A stretch of DNA of 64,000 bases from Diphasiastrum complanatum (GCA_029204225.1 CM055100.1:28720649-28784648); one strand, 5' to 3'. Positions 45,301 through 54,758 are shown, counted from the stretch's first letter. The notes: generated by a model not told the origin, from the sequence alone. Numbers and translations: made by a program.

Positions 45301-48300
45301 GTTTGGAGACATTACTTGTATGGCTCCCAGTTTACTATAGTTACTGATCATCAAGCGTTAAAGTATATTAACGATGCGGTCGACCTTAGGGGTCGTAAGG
45401 CCAGATGGTCAGAGATGCTCCAAGAATTTCATTATGACATTGAGTACCGGAAGGGTACCTCTAATAGTGTCGCGGATGCCTTAAGCCGGATTGGAGAGGT
45501 TAATCAGTTAAGCTTTTTTGAGATCCAATCTGAGTTGTATCTGTCCTTAAGAGATTTGTGTAAGACCGATAGGTACTTCGGTCGTATTTGGCTAGACGTC
45601 CTGGCAGGTTCTACTAGATCTATTGATGAGCTTGGAATGCAGGATTCCAAGATTTCTCCTCAGGACAAAATACAAAAAGACTATTCCATCAGGAATGGGT
45701 TACTTTTCCGGAATGGAAAAGTTTGTGTGCTAGAAAATAATGATATAAGGGCCCAAGTCCTGCATGAATGTCATGACAGCCCGTGTGCAGGGCACCCTGG
45801 CGCTCAAAGGACGCTTGACTTAGTAAAAAGGAACTTTTACTGGCCAAATTTTAAAAGTCAAGTGGAGGCATATGTTCGCAAGTGTGCGCAATGCCAAGTA
45901 ATAAAGCTGAAAGACTTAAGGCAGCTGGTTTGTTAATGCCCTTGGAAATTCCCGAAAGAAAGTGGGAAAGTATTTCCATGGACTTTGTGGTTGGGCTACC
46001 TCGGACGGGGAAGCAAAATGATGCCATTTGGGTAATAGTTGACAGGTTAACTAAAATGGCGCAGTTCATACCAACCAAGCAAACTGTCAAAGCTTCCGAA
46101 CTTGCGCAGCTTTTCGTGGAAAAGTTGTTCAGGTTGTTTGGTTTGCCGAACGATATTGTTAGTGATCGAGATCCAAAGTTCACTGGCAAATTCTGGCAAG
46201 CGGTCTTTGAAAAATTAGAGACCACTCTAAGTTTGGGGTCATCAGATCATCTTGAATCGGATGGTCAGACAGAGAGGACAAACCAGTCTATGGAAGATAT
46301 GCTTCGGGCATATGTTTCTAGAAAGGGTCAGATTGGGAAAAGTACCTTCCAATGATTGAGTTTGCGTATAATAGCGCAAAGCACTCAGCGACGGGTGTTA
46401 GTCCATTTTCTCTGATGTATGGTGTCCAGCCTAGGGCTCCCATTTCAGTGGGCCTCAAAGGCCTCAAGGTTAAAGCAGCAGTAGATCTCTTGCATGATAT
46501 GCAAGAAATGTTGCTTGTTGCTTGCGAAAACGTAAAAACGGCTCAGGATAGAGCCCAGTTTTACGCTAATCAAAAGCGACAACCTAGGGTTTTTGAGGAG
46601 GGAGCTTGGGTATATCTTAGAATTCCAAAAGATTCTAAGGTACTAAGGACTGGAAAATGTCCTAAGTTATCTCCTCGTTATGCAGGGCCATTCCGTATAG
46701 TAAAGAAACTCCATCGGAATGCGTACCAGCTAGAACTCCCTCAAGGTGTTAAGGTACATCCAGTTTTTCACATTAGTCGTTTAAAGGAACGACTTGGTGG
46801 AAAGGATGACTTAATGCCTCAGGAGGATTTAGTTCGGCTGGAGGACCTGTCATCCTTTGTACCTACAGAACCACAGGCCATTGTTGATGTACGTCAACGT
46901 GGACTCAGAAACCGGCAGGTAACTAAGTACTTGGTTCGTTGGAAAGGAAATTCCGAGGACGATGATTCTTGGGAAAAGGAATTTGACCTTAAACTAAGAT
47001 TCCCGGGTGTCCTTCCTTAGATAAGGAATATTTTAAGGAAGAGGGAATGTTAGGGACCCAACTCTCTTGGGTCCCAAACCCATACTTGAGACCAGATGAT
47101 GATTGGGCCTGTAGACTTGATTGGTGACTCGTGAACCTGCATGGTTGCCACGTGTCATGATCCAGGAGTGCGCATGGCTTGGAGTCTCTCTCCTTGGAGG
47201 TATACAAGGGGAGGAGGACTCATTTGCCATCCATTCTGTCTACCTAGGAGGAGGTGGATGGAGAGCATGTGCACGGCCAGGATGTATTGCTAGCGTGAGG
47301 CAGGAGATGGCTGAGAGCCTAGGCGGTGGTATGGGACGCCGTCTGGGATGGAGGTCGGATCCAGCTTGATACGGTCACAGGCCAGGGCACGGTGGGTGGA
47401 CCCGGATTAGGTCCCATGGCGGGGTGGAACGTGAATTTTCGGTCTCTTGTGGTTAACCGGCACCTGGAGGTTTGCAGTAAGTACGATTTTAACAAAATGA
47501 GATGACAAAATCTTGTCAACAGGGATGATTTCAAGGAGCAGGCATTCTTAGCAATGAAGCAAGAGCAAAGTTCCAAGAAAGGTGGTTAAGGAAAAAGAAC
47601 CAAAAGAAGAAGAAGCAGTAGGATTAGGAAGAGAATCAATTAAATCAACCAAAAGATGGAAAGAAAGAAATCCGGCAAGGAAATTGCTTCATTTGTGGAA
47701 AGCCAGGGCATTACGTAAAGGAGTGTTGGAAAACAAGTTCAAGAAGAAGCACGATGGAAATTTTGCTGAAGGACTAAGTACAAAATTAAGTGCTTTGGAT
47801 CTTGACGATTGTGAGTTGTTTTCGGCATCAACATCTTCATGTGACTTCTCAAGGGAAGAGGAGTGTTGGCTTATTGATTTAGGTGGGTTGTATAGTTTGA
47901 TGAACAACAGTGTTTCATCAAGAGGAAGGACAATGAAGTAGTAGCTGAGGGCATTCTTGCAAGAAGGTTGTACAAACTTCAAGCTCAGGTGGTGGGTCAT
48001 CATGCAAGTATTATATTGGTTTAGTGAGTTAGGTATGGTACGAAAGGCTTGGACATAATTACAAAAGTTTACAAGTCTCGAGAAAATAGAATATGGTCAC
48101 TGGTTACCTCAAGTTGTTTTTGCTCACAAATTTTGTGAGGGCTGTGTCTTAGGGAAACATCATATGAAGAAATTTCTGTCTAGTAATTTCTGGGCGAGAA
48201 ATGTTATAGAACTTGTTCATACAAATGTGTGTGGTTCTATGAAAACTTAGTCTTATAGGGGAGCAGTTACTTTATGGTGTTTGTTATTGATTATTCTAGG

Positions 48301-51300
48301 AAGATGTGCGTATATCTTCTCAAGAATAAGGGTGAGGCATTTAAGTATTTCACATGGTTTAAGACACAGGTGGAGAAAGAAACAGACAGCTTAAGATACT
48401 TCATTCAGATAATGGTGGAGAACATCTTTCTACAGAGTTGCAGATGTTTTGCAAGGATCATGAGCTTTTGCTTTATGCTTTTAACTTAAGCGAAGGACTA
48501 GAGAAAGTATATAAGGAGGGCTGGCGCCCCACTTCCAATCATTCCATTGTAGAGACGTATCGTCATTATTCTATTAATCTGAGTTCTCTTCAGTCGCTTA
48601 TGCTGATCTTGATTTGTGTGTGTGAGTGCTAAATTGATTAGTTCACTCCTATCCAGAATTTGAGCATCAAATTCTGACACCACTCTGTAGAGTGCTTGGA
48701 GGCATGGAGTACCAAAGCGTTGAGAGTGAACCTATAACACAAACTGCGGCTGAGGATTAGGGTTATTGTAGTTTGAACCTAATATTGTGTGCAAATTGTT
48801 TCCATCTCCATTTCTCTGTATTGTGTTGCAGTATACAGTATTTGGTCATGTAAACTCTCTCTACTAATATTTAGCCCTTTACTGGTGCCAAACGATGCTT
48901 TAGCAAATGGGACGAATAAAATCGAGGTATCATATATATTTTTTCAAGGGATCATGTTTGCTTGTAATCTTTCCCCCCAAGTTGAAATTGAAGTTTTATT
49001 GACAAATTTCCAGCTGTTACAAACATGTGCATTCAGATCTCCATTTCAGGCTGCTCCAATTCTGCCTTCAACGACCGAATGATAATAAAATAGGCTGCAT
49101 TTTAGCAGGAAGTTGTGCTAATCTATAAGTGACCACACACGTCTTTTTAATCCCAAGGAGATGATATTTTGGTTTTCCAATTTCCAATCTTTAATGAGGA
49201 TTTCAGGTTAAACTTGAAAGCTCTGTTGGAAGTATGGACATGTTATGTGCTTTGGAGTAGGATACCCATCGATTTTGCATTGTCCGTCTTACTATTGATG
49301 CACTTTTTGATTCTAAGTTTTTTGTGCAATTGACATTGAGAATGAAATCAGATTTCTTTGTAAATGTGAAGTACTTGAAATTTACCACAAGTCTTGATCC
49401 CTCTATATGAGTCAGTAATAGATGGGGAAACACGCGTTGTGTTGAAACCTTAGAAGCCCGTTCTGACCCTTTTGGGTCGGAACGTACTGTACGTTCCGTA
49501 CGGGTTCCAGAACGAACTGGGTCGGAACGTTTTTTTAAAGAAAAAAAAAACAGATCAAAATGCCACCTACTGGACGTGATCTTTAGAACTGGCGATCGTC
49601 CTTCTTGAAAATATATTGAGGGACGCTTTATAATGCATTGAGGGATGCTACAGATCAGAAATTGATTTGAAATAATTGTTTTGAAATCGATGATGTGTAA
49701 ATTTAAAACAAAGAAATCGATTTTAACAAACACGTTGATCCTAGAATTGCTATCTTCTCTGAATGCTGCTCCCGTTAATCCCGGAATCGCTATCTGCCAT
49801 GTTACATATATCCGAGCTAGAATCGCTGTCTGAGCCACTTTATGTATCTTAGGAATTGAATGAGAAATATGTTTGTAACCGCGCATTTGCTTTGTTTTGG
49901 ACAATCCTGAGTCAAGGTCGTTTGAATTTTGAGGCCCGGCCCAGGAGTTTCTGTATAATCCAAATGCAATCGAACCAATGCATCAGCCTAAATCCGCTAG
50001 ATATTTGAAACGGGTTTTGTTCCTTAATCTCATTATCTGATTACTACCTTTTTCCCCTTACTACGTTTTTCTGCAGAATCCCAGCTAAATCCATATATCG
50101 ACACCTGCCTCGATGCTCAGTCTTAAACTGTGATGACAATCACTGGTTGCCCGTATTGTCTCTGTCTCTGTATTTTGTTGCCCGTTGTCTATTGACTCTC
50201 AGGATATGGTTTTTTTTTTCTTTGTAAAAAAACGTATTTTTTTTGGGAGTCCGTGTTCCGTTCCGGAACGGGCAACTAAGGTTGAAACAGTCTTTGTATA
50301 TGTCCATTGAGTGGAAAAATCTTCTTCCCCCAGTTTTATGTCAGTTGATTTGGATGAAGGTTGTGTTAAAGAGCAACGGTCACCAAGCTTGTTTTCTTCT
50401 TGAGATCTTGATTACTGAAAAAGTTTATACTGTCATGCATAAATATTTGGAAAAGTCAAATATTTTTCAAGATGTTGATAGGTCTTGAGGTTATTATTGA
50501 TCAAAGTATCCCATGTTAGTTTGTCAAATCAAAATTCTGTCATGGTCCTAGGTAGTTCGATGTCCCTTCATAGAGAATCCAAAGTGGACAATTCTTTATA
50601 TTCTAGTCATAGGTTGCTTGACCATCAAAAAGATTTTATTACTTTCCGACTTTTTATAAACCTTTCTTATTAAATGTAGATATTCTCTGTATTTTAACCA
50701 GTTTGTGGTCACGTGTATTTTTCAAGGAAAGGGTTTTTCTTCTTCTTTCTTTCTGAAAGCAACTAGATCTCTTATCATATCTTTGTGTCCTCAGCAATGA
50801 TTGGTCATAACCTTGCCTTCGATACAGAGCACTCTCACAAGCTTATGGGAAATCATTGTTATAATCAAATATCTCTATAATATACCCTGCTTTAAATCGA
50901 AGTTGTTTCAGGATCTTAAAAATCCAAGAGTTTTGAAGAACACTATGTTTGATTCAGTATACCAGTATAAGGAACATATCTCAGCTTAAGAGGCCTAGTT
51001 CATAGAGATATTTTGCCATTACACAGCAAGATTGAATGCAAAATAAAGAGTACTAGTAAAAACTTTTTGATTCTTCACAGCACCTCATTCTATAAATAGC
51101 TTCTATTTCCTTCTAGTACATAGTGATAGCTGCCTGTGTTGGAACAGTATAGATGGGTCTAGTTTTTTTCAGGGACTTGTATCTATTTCCAAAAGTGTGT
51201 GGAGGAGTATGGCGCAGTGAAGATAATATTTAGCCTAGTTTTACAAGTACGTGATATAACTGAACATTGAGTGCTGTTTCCAGAACAAGGAGCGCACTGA

Positions 51301-52298
51301 CTTGTTTTCTAGGCTCTCACTGTATAGCTGGCTGGCTGGATGTGTTTGCGCCTCATTGGTTGAGGTTTGTTGCTTATTCTGTTTTTGTCAAAGTTAATCA
51401 TGGTCAGAGTTGAAAGTGGATTATACAATCTTTAATTTGATGACTTATTTTAGGGCACTGCTAGTGTTGGGGACATGTGAATTTTAGCTACAGGATGGAA
51501 ATTCTGCTTCAGACCATGTTTGATTGCCTTTTGGCCTAATTCCAGATTTCCGAAGTAAGCCGGTTAGCAGCTGCTAAAAAGCGAATTGAAAATGAGTTAA
51601 AACAGGCAAAGCAGATTGGAAATTTAGATGACATCAAGCTGGTAAAATATTTCATTTATCTATTGAGCTGCATTGTTTCAAACTTGGACGTGACTTACAC
51701 TGAATAAGATATCTAATGGACATTTCTTGAGCTATATAGTTGTTCTGTTTGAATTCCGTCCTTATGTTCTTCAAATGTTGACTTATCACAATGTCTTTTG
51801 TAATCATTGCCTGTTTAGATGCCAACATTGGGGTCTTGACGTTCTGATCTCAGAATTTGGGGTTAATATATGTTTAATATACATAACGAGCTATATGGTT
51901 GAAGGTTTACTTCTGAGTAGTCAGGAGCAACCAGTTTTTGATTTATCTTCTAATTGGGTTCACTTGTCCTGACATGAACAACAGAAGGAACAACGTCTAA
52001 AAATTGCCGAGCAGTCACATGCCAGGTCAATCAATCTCTTGAAATCATTATTAGATATTGGAGTTGCTGTTGGACTACTTCAGCTGGCGCCTAAATCAGT
52101 CACACCTCGTGTGACTGGAGGTCTTGGTTTCATTACGTCTCTAATATCTTGTTACCAGGTAATTAATATATATACCTACTGCCAGGGTATGCATTATGTA
52201 GTTGTATTAGCACTTTTTGGCCATCAAGTAACCTGTACTGATCTGCATTATGTGCAATGCAGTTACTTCCTCCACCAGCAAAAAGCAAGAGCCAGTGA
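33151..52298 (+). CDS. Peroxisomal membrane protein 11 (PEX11 C/D/E type), seven coding exons
   Basis: Coding exons are 33151-33342, 34075-34149, 34446-34520, 51284-51364, 51546-51641, 51985-52158 and 52263-52298. They total 242 residues (64+25+25+27+32+58+11) plus stop; all introns are GT-AG and phase 0. PEX11 sits in the peroxisome membrane, where its amphipathic helix bends the membrane and drives elongation before fission. Diagnostic segments are LYLNKAEARDKICRAIQYGA and DKSTSLARKVFRLLK in exon 1, TFLFLDQLVWAGRTGIYK in exon 3 and GLLQLAPKSVTPRVTGGLGF in exon 6. Length matches plant PEX11C/D/E (about 231-236). Hydrophobic stretches are at ~90-106, ~130-140 and the C-terminal GFITSLISCYQ. 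The tail KSKSQ resembles the dilysine signal of some plant isoforms. Intron 3 is 16,763 bp and holds nested retrotransposons; the others are 104-732 bp. No frame break is seen, so the gene is probably functional if intron 3 is spliced. Confidence 0.94.
34075..34149 (+). CDS. PEX11 coding exon 2
   Basis: 25 codons, YMNEVQGLLAP to PIALLGK, between TGCAG| and |GTAGTG. Confidence 0.93.
34446..34520 (+). CDS. PEX11 coding exon 3
   Basis: 25 codons, AKNALVGTFLF to RTGIYK, between TTTGCAG| and |GTTTGA. This donor opens the 16.8 kb intron. Confidence 0.93.
35818..35902. repeat. CGTACG/GGAACG palindromic word cluster (G)
   Basis: CAGTACGTTCCG, CATACTGTATGGAAC, CAGTATGTTCC and CTCGGAACGGG follow one another between an A run and a T run. 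The words match those at 49449-49540. It is possibly one end of a small element. Confidence 0.4.
36161..36288. repeat. Stem-loop with perfect 23 bp arms
   Basis: Arms 36161-36183 (starting CACGGAAAGTCAACC) and 36266-36288 are exact reverse complements separated by 82 bp. Weaker pairing (GCATAATT against AAACATGC) extends outward. It could be a small MITE or, if transcribed within the PEX11 intron, a hairpin RNA source. Confidence 0.6.
36674..36786. repeat. Imperfect hairpin with AAACGCGTTTCCC-like words (H)
   Basis: TTTTTAAATGGTAAATGCG (36674) is inversely repeated as GCGTATCCTTACCATTTTTT (36763). Between them are CGTTTTCCC, GGGAAGCG and GGAAATGCG words. Similar words continue to 36845. Confidence 0.4.
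37322..38081. mobile_element. Inverted-repeat element with AGAAACGCGTTTCT words (I)
   Basis: The left end CATAGTTGCACAGAAACGCG and right end (complement reads TAGTTGCACCACGTTTCTAG) form terminal inverted repeats. Both arms repeat GAAACGCG and CGCGTTTC, with A-rich DNA just inside. The interior has a direct repeat (37679-37702 and 37756-37779, GCCAAAACAACTGAAAAAGC). Length about 757 bp; no protein and no clear target duplication. Confidence 0.5.
38560..38800 (+). pseudogene. hAT transposase (DUF659 region) fragment
   Basis: One frame reads AFNRAAGELLMKKYPHII and is followed by a stop. The next gives LMKSICELPWISITIEEAHG, VFTFITKHHFCLHFI. This matches the hAT/DUF659 pattern AGKLLM-KYP-I-W-(CAAH)CLDLMLEDI---P-I---I-EA--I--FI--H. 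The CAAH box is destroyed and several frameshifts are present. No hAT ends were identified around it. Confidence 0.55.
38801..39672. other. No supported gene (intron 3)
   Basis: Possibly more hAT debris (a frame at 38657-38893 runs out of homology). Nothing else was recognised. Confidence 0.35.
39673..40029 (+). repeat. 5' LTR of the intronic Copia
   Basis: TGTTAGAAATTAATG to CTGAAA (the terminal CA has mutated; the 3' LTR ends CTGACA). TATATAAGGAGGG near 39935 is the TATA region, shared with the 3' remnant. A primer-site remnant TGGTATTAGAG follows at 40030. Confidence 0.85.
40090..40690 (+). repeat. Copia leader with reiterated CTGTTCGCTGG words
   Basis: The untranslated leader contains about ten variants of CTG(T)TTCGCTGG, often paired with AGACCTG. 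This irregular word repetition is not seen in the related copy at 29830, which lacks its leader. Confidence 0.5.
41214..41661 (+). repeat. 5' LTR of the Gypsy element
   Basis: 448 bp, TGTTAGGGACCC to GATTTTAACA. The GGGACCCAACTCTCTTGGGTCCC palindrome lies near its start (41218-41240). Confidence 0.93.
41664..41676 (+). other. tRNA-Met primer binding site of the Gypsy element
   Basis: TGGTATCAGAGCC, two bases after the LTR; perfect for initiator tRNA-Met. Confidence 0.92.
41677..42506 (+). other. Untranslated leader of the Gypsy element
   Basis: Contains a G run (41850) and CACGTGGC boxes (41874, 42041) but no gene. Confidence 0.6.
42507..43625 (+). pseudogene. Gypsy Gag, broken
   Basis: The original start is ATG at 42507 (MEPTPTTQPMSPAHE), in frame with the long frame from 42624 but cut by a TAA at 42615-42617 (codon 37). 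The retrotransposon Gag core follows (FTWWQDIRGKPEVPRNWEDF, RPLDQYLQEFQEVYSRF). The zinc knuckle near 43355-43410 reads LRFNRMEPGHVAKEC: the first two cysteines are changed, which should abolish zinc binding. The frame ends in the protease motif LFDDGST, where a frameshift at about 43617 separates it from Pol. Confidence 0.88.
43626..45936 (+). pseudogene. Gypsy Pol: protease remainder, RT, RNase H, integrase zinc domain
   Basis: A TAG near 43641 lies between the protease active site and the long 43651-45936 frame. That frame contains the protease tail (VDVILGKEWF), RT (KDGGTRLYVDFKKLNKLTIK, then VIVYLDDILIYS with the YLDD catalytic box at about 44680-44700), RNase H (VASDYAIGAILYQDGRPVAF, VTDHQALKYI) and the integrase HHCC (HECHDSPCAGHPG ... 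CAQC). The RT core looks intact over its whole length. A frameshift near 45895 throws the integrase into another frame. Confidence 0.9.
45882..47020 (+). pseudogene. Gypsy integrase core and chromodomain, frameshifted
   Basis: Two frames (45882-46355 and 46352-47020) hold the DDE core (MDFVVGLPRTGKQNDAIWVI, VSDRDPKFTGKFW, ESDGQTERTNQ). A one-base shift near 46327 separates them. The second continues with EFAYNSAKHSATGVSPF and the GPF-I--KL-RNAYQLELP C-terminal barrel (about 46680-46760). A chromodomain ends the frame (IVDVRQRGLRNRQVTKYLVR, then WKGNSEDDDSWE at about 46950). Chromodomains of this group are thought to guide integration by binding histone marks. Confidence 0.9.
47033..47047 (+). 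other. Polypurine tract of the Gypsy element
   Basis: TTAAGGAAGAGGGAA immediately before the 3' LTR. Confidence 0.75.
47048..47494 (+). repeat. 3' LTR of the Gypsy element
   Basis: 447 bp; the partner of 41214-41661 with about 16 differences, mostly C/T and A/G changes, and one single-base deletion near the 3' end. Confidence 0.93.
48463..48679 (+). repeat. 3' LTR remnant of the intronic Copia
   Basis: Only the 3' ~217 bp remain, from AGCTTTTGCTTTATGC to ATTCTGACA, aligned with 39884-40029 plus extra R/U5 sequence. Its left edge is the deletion junction. Confidence 0.85.
48780..49440. other. No supported gene (intron 3)
   Basis: Ordinary intron sequence. Confidence 0.4.
49449..50280. mobile_element. 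hAT-type MITE with 8 bp target duplication (J)
   Basis: The 832 bp element starts CTTAGAAGCCCGTTC and its end complement reads CTTAGTTGCCCGTTC (13 of 15 match). It is flanked by identical GTTGAAAC at 49441-49448 and 50281-50288; an 8 bp duplication is the hallmark of the hAT superfamily. The arms are arrays of GGAACGTACGTTCC/GGGTTCC words next to A or T runs. A 233-residue reverse frame (49203-49904) crosses the element boundary and shows no homology, so the element is non-autonomous. Confidence 0.75.
51284..51364 (+). CDS. PEX11 coding exon 4
   Basis: 27 codons, NKERTDLFSRLSLY to CASLVE, between TTTCCAG| and |GTTTGT. It resumes the protein after the giant intron; NKER follows GIYK directly in known homologues. 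Confidence 0.94.
51546..51641 (+). CDS. PEX11 coding exon 5
   Basis: 32 codons, ISEVSRLAAAKKRIENELKQ to DDIKL, a charged helical linker, between ATTCCAG| and |GTAAAA. Confidence 0.93.
51985..52158 (+). CDS. PEX11 coding exon 6
   Basis: 58 codons, KEQRLKIAEQSHARSI to FITSLISCYQ, holding the most conserved C-terminal block LLQLAPKSVTPRVTG. Between ACAACAG| and |GTAATT. Confidence 0.95.
52263..52298 (+). CDS. PEX11 coding exon 7
   Basis: LLPPPAKSKSQ and TGA stop, after ATGCAG|. A short last exon encoding only the cytosolic tail. Confidence 0.9.
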   Translation, partial: LLPPPAKSKSQ

Positions 52299-52510
52299 GC
52301 TGTGCTGGGCAAATGACCGCGTCTGTAATTTCTGCAGTTGTCTCTAATTGTACTTGTTGATTGATTATCTCAACTTGGTATTTTATTACCTATGAAAGGC
52401 CGAGATTATGCTCAATGTTTAGCTACAATCAAGGAATTTCGTCTAATAAATGCTTTGGGGTATCAAAAAGTGCGTTTTGCAGTCTCTCAAATAAAGTTTT
52501 TATAGCTGTA
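52299..52510 (+). terminator. Probable PEX11 3' UTR with polyadenylation signals
   Basis: AATAAA hexamers occur at about 52445 (CTAATAAATG) and 52489 (AAATAAAG), 150-190 bases after the stop codon and in a T-rich context. The cleavage site itself cannot be read from sequence. Confidence 0.5.
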
Positions 52511-54230
52511 AATGGATGGACTTTTACCGTTTTCCCTGTTTAATCAAATGTGTGTATTATAATCATGTAAAATACCAAGTATGATTATAGAGTGGTTTTA
52601 AACCCTTGTGTATACATGTGCAACTGGAGCAGCACTTTGGAAATTGGAAAAGAGTTTTCTCACAAGCAATTGATGAAAACATTGGGCCTTTCTTTAAAGA
52701 CTAAGAACATTGTTTTGCATTGTTGCAATGCAGAGCCACACAAAAATGGCATTGCTTCAAAAGCTTTTTTTCCCTAGTGCTAGCCTTCATTGAGACTTAG
52801 TCTCCCCTTCACCTCTGGAGAAGTGACGGAAAATCAGTGTGTTGGTCGGTGTACAAATGTATGGAAGCTAATGTGAACTTATGTTTGTGCATATGACCTG
52901 CACCTACTCTAGGGTGCTGATGACGTGAGCAGGGATGCTATGCATGACGAAGTTGATGGTTTAAAGATTTGTTGTTGGACTCCGAAGGGTTTAATATTGC
53001 ACATGTGCTGTGTTATGTCAGGTATTATCCGAGATATACCATTGATATATTGCTCTTAAAGCTTTCATAGTTCAACTTTGAGTGCATTGTTTTACAAAAC
53101 ATGTGAAGATCTGGAGGGTGTACATTTTTGGAAATGAGGGCTCATTTAAGCTAATTTCAAGAAACCATTTCACTCTTATTTCACATCAAAAATTTCTTGC
53201 ATTGCATGTAGAAGTGGAAATATATACATAAACATTGAGCTTGGATAAATCATTTGGATGGTGAACTCGTATAAGAGTAAGAAGATAAGTAGGCTCATAT
53301 CTGCTTGGGGAGGTTCAAGGAGTGCATGCTCTCCGGGAGCCACTGGAGGAGTCTGTCATTTGTGCCTTTGGGGAATGGAAGGCATGATATCTGCTTCAGT
53401 ATCTGGTTATTGCCATTTCTAGTCTTGGTATTTTTCCTTATTGTGAAAATGAGAGGAACTAAACTGTAGACCTTGGCTGAGGCGAGATGATGGCAATTGT
53501 TGGCCATCTTGCAATGATTCCTAAGATCAATATTGTTCCCTCTTCTATGTACAATTGCAAACGAACTTGAATTTGGGCCTTAAGTATAAAAAGGTAGTTT
53601 TAACCAGCATGCAATTTATTGGATTACTTATACAATTATCACTTAACTCATCCTATTGGTATTTTGAGTACAATAATTTGGAACTGTTTATGGACTAGGA
53701 GAGTTGGGTCATGGATCGAAATAGCTAGGGGAAACAAGCTAGTCTACAACAGATTAGGGCAAAGCAATGAAAGAATGAGTTGTTATGAAGTGGCTTGTGA
53801 GAAGAGTTATTGAGACTCAAATTTTAGCTTGATGAGACTTTGAGCCTGTTCACTATCTATGTAGGTTTAGTGTGAAAAAGAGAAATTATCTAGTAATTTT
53901 TTTTTTTCTCCTTTTTGAGGTTCACACAAATGCATTTATTAGCTTTTTTGCTAAAGAGGTAAGTATCAGTAATTAATTTATCGTGATGATTTATATGTTT
54001 TTTTTTTACTAAAATATTATGATCACTATCATAATAAGTAGTTAAGTTTTCTACAATCGTACAAGTAAGATACGATACCGAGATTTAAAAAGTCCAAGAA
54101 TTGTGTATGAAATGATTTTGCCAATAAATAGGTGATTTTTATTTGATGATAGTTTTTAAGAATGGATTTAATGTTTTGATCATAAATATGTCCATCATTT
54201 TGGAAATTTGAAGTTGGCAAAGATTGAAGA
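52511..54230. other. No supported gene
   Basis: Downstream of PEX11; T-rich, no recognised motif. Confidence 0.4.
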
Positions 54231-54235
54231 ATATT

Positions 54236-54440
54236 CACAATCGGTATTCACAATAATCATGATCAGAGTATTATAATAACGAGTATTCACAATAATCATT
54301 GTATGTTTTTACAATAATCACAATAAATGTTTTACGAGTATTCACAATAATTATGAGTATTCACGATCTGTATTCATGAGTATACACAATATTCATGATC
54401 ATTATTCACATTAACCACGATCAATATTCAAGATATTACT
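54236..54440 (+). repeat. Degenerate tandem repeat (GAGTATTCACAATAATCAT)
   Basis: About nine irregular copies of a ~19-30 bp unit built from GAGTATTCACAATAATCA, with interspersed CACGATC. AT-rich. Confidence 0.6.
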
Positions 54441-54758
54441 TTTCAGTATTTTAGATAATTGTCGCCAATCATCAATCATAGTCTTCAGGCCGCATCTACG
54501 AAAAGTTGATCAATTTTTCATCCAATATATGAGAGGCATTTTGTACATATCTTGAAACAATAAAAAGAAAATAAGTGGGCGACCAACAACTTATATGTGT
54601 ACGATGTGCACAATTGATTTGCTATACAATGCATGCATATGTAGACATGGAATTGATATCACTACAAATCTTGTGAACATGGCATCCATCATGCGTAACT
54701 AATCATACTATATATCACATACTCAATAAAATCAACGTTTAAACAAGCATGTAATAAT

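Larger units (their letters stand above)
41214..47494 (+). mobile_element. Ty3/Gypsy chromodomain retrotransposon, full length but broken frames
   Basis: The 6281 bp element is inserted in the Copia gag. LTRs are 41214-41661 and 47048-47494. Target duplication AAATG lies at 41209-41213 and 47495-47499. TGGTATCAGAGCC primer site at 41664 and purine tract AAGGAAGAGGGAA before the 3' LTR are present. Internal order gag-protease-RT-RNase H-integrase-chromodomain defines a chromovirus-type Gypsy element. The LTRs differ at about 16 positions by eye (~3.5%), so it is clearly older than the Copia at 10805. Stops and frameshifts in gag, protease and integrase make it non-autonomous. Confidence 0.95.
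39673..48679 (+). mobile_element. Deleted Ty1/Copia in PEX11 intron 3, host of a nested Gypsy
   Basis: The 5' LTR is 39673-40029 and the 3' LTR remnant is about 48463-48679. The 5 bp target duplication CCACT (39668-39672 and 48680-48684) is intact, so the outer ends are the original insertion ends. Gag starts near 40729 and is split by the Gypsy inserted at 41213. After the Gypsy come the zinc knuckle (CFICGKPGHYVKECW, about 47683-47730), GAG-pre-integrase and the start of integrase (VFVIDYSRKMCVYLLKNKGE, about 48270). At about 48462 the sequence jumps into the middle of the 3' LTR, so the rest of integrase, RT and RNase H are lost. Frames are broken throughout. Confidence 0.9.
34521..51283 (+). 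other. PEX11 intron 3, 16,763 bp
   Basis: Bounded by GTTTGA and TTTCCAG. It contains small inverted-repeat elements, a hAT relic, a Copia with a nested Gypsy, and a hAT-type MITE, all listed separately. The stretches 34521-35810 and 50290-51283 show nothing recognisable. No alternative exon or gene was seen in it. Confidence 0.9.

Noticed and set aside
49203-49904. A 233-residue reverse-strand open frame
   Set aside because: It crosses the boundary of a MITE, includes its word-array arm, and shows no recognisable domain. The openness is a chance effect.
54236-54440. CRISPR-like array
   Set aside because: Units are irregular and AT-rich with no constant spacer length. The DNA is plant nuclear, where CRISPR arrays do not occur.
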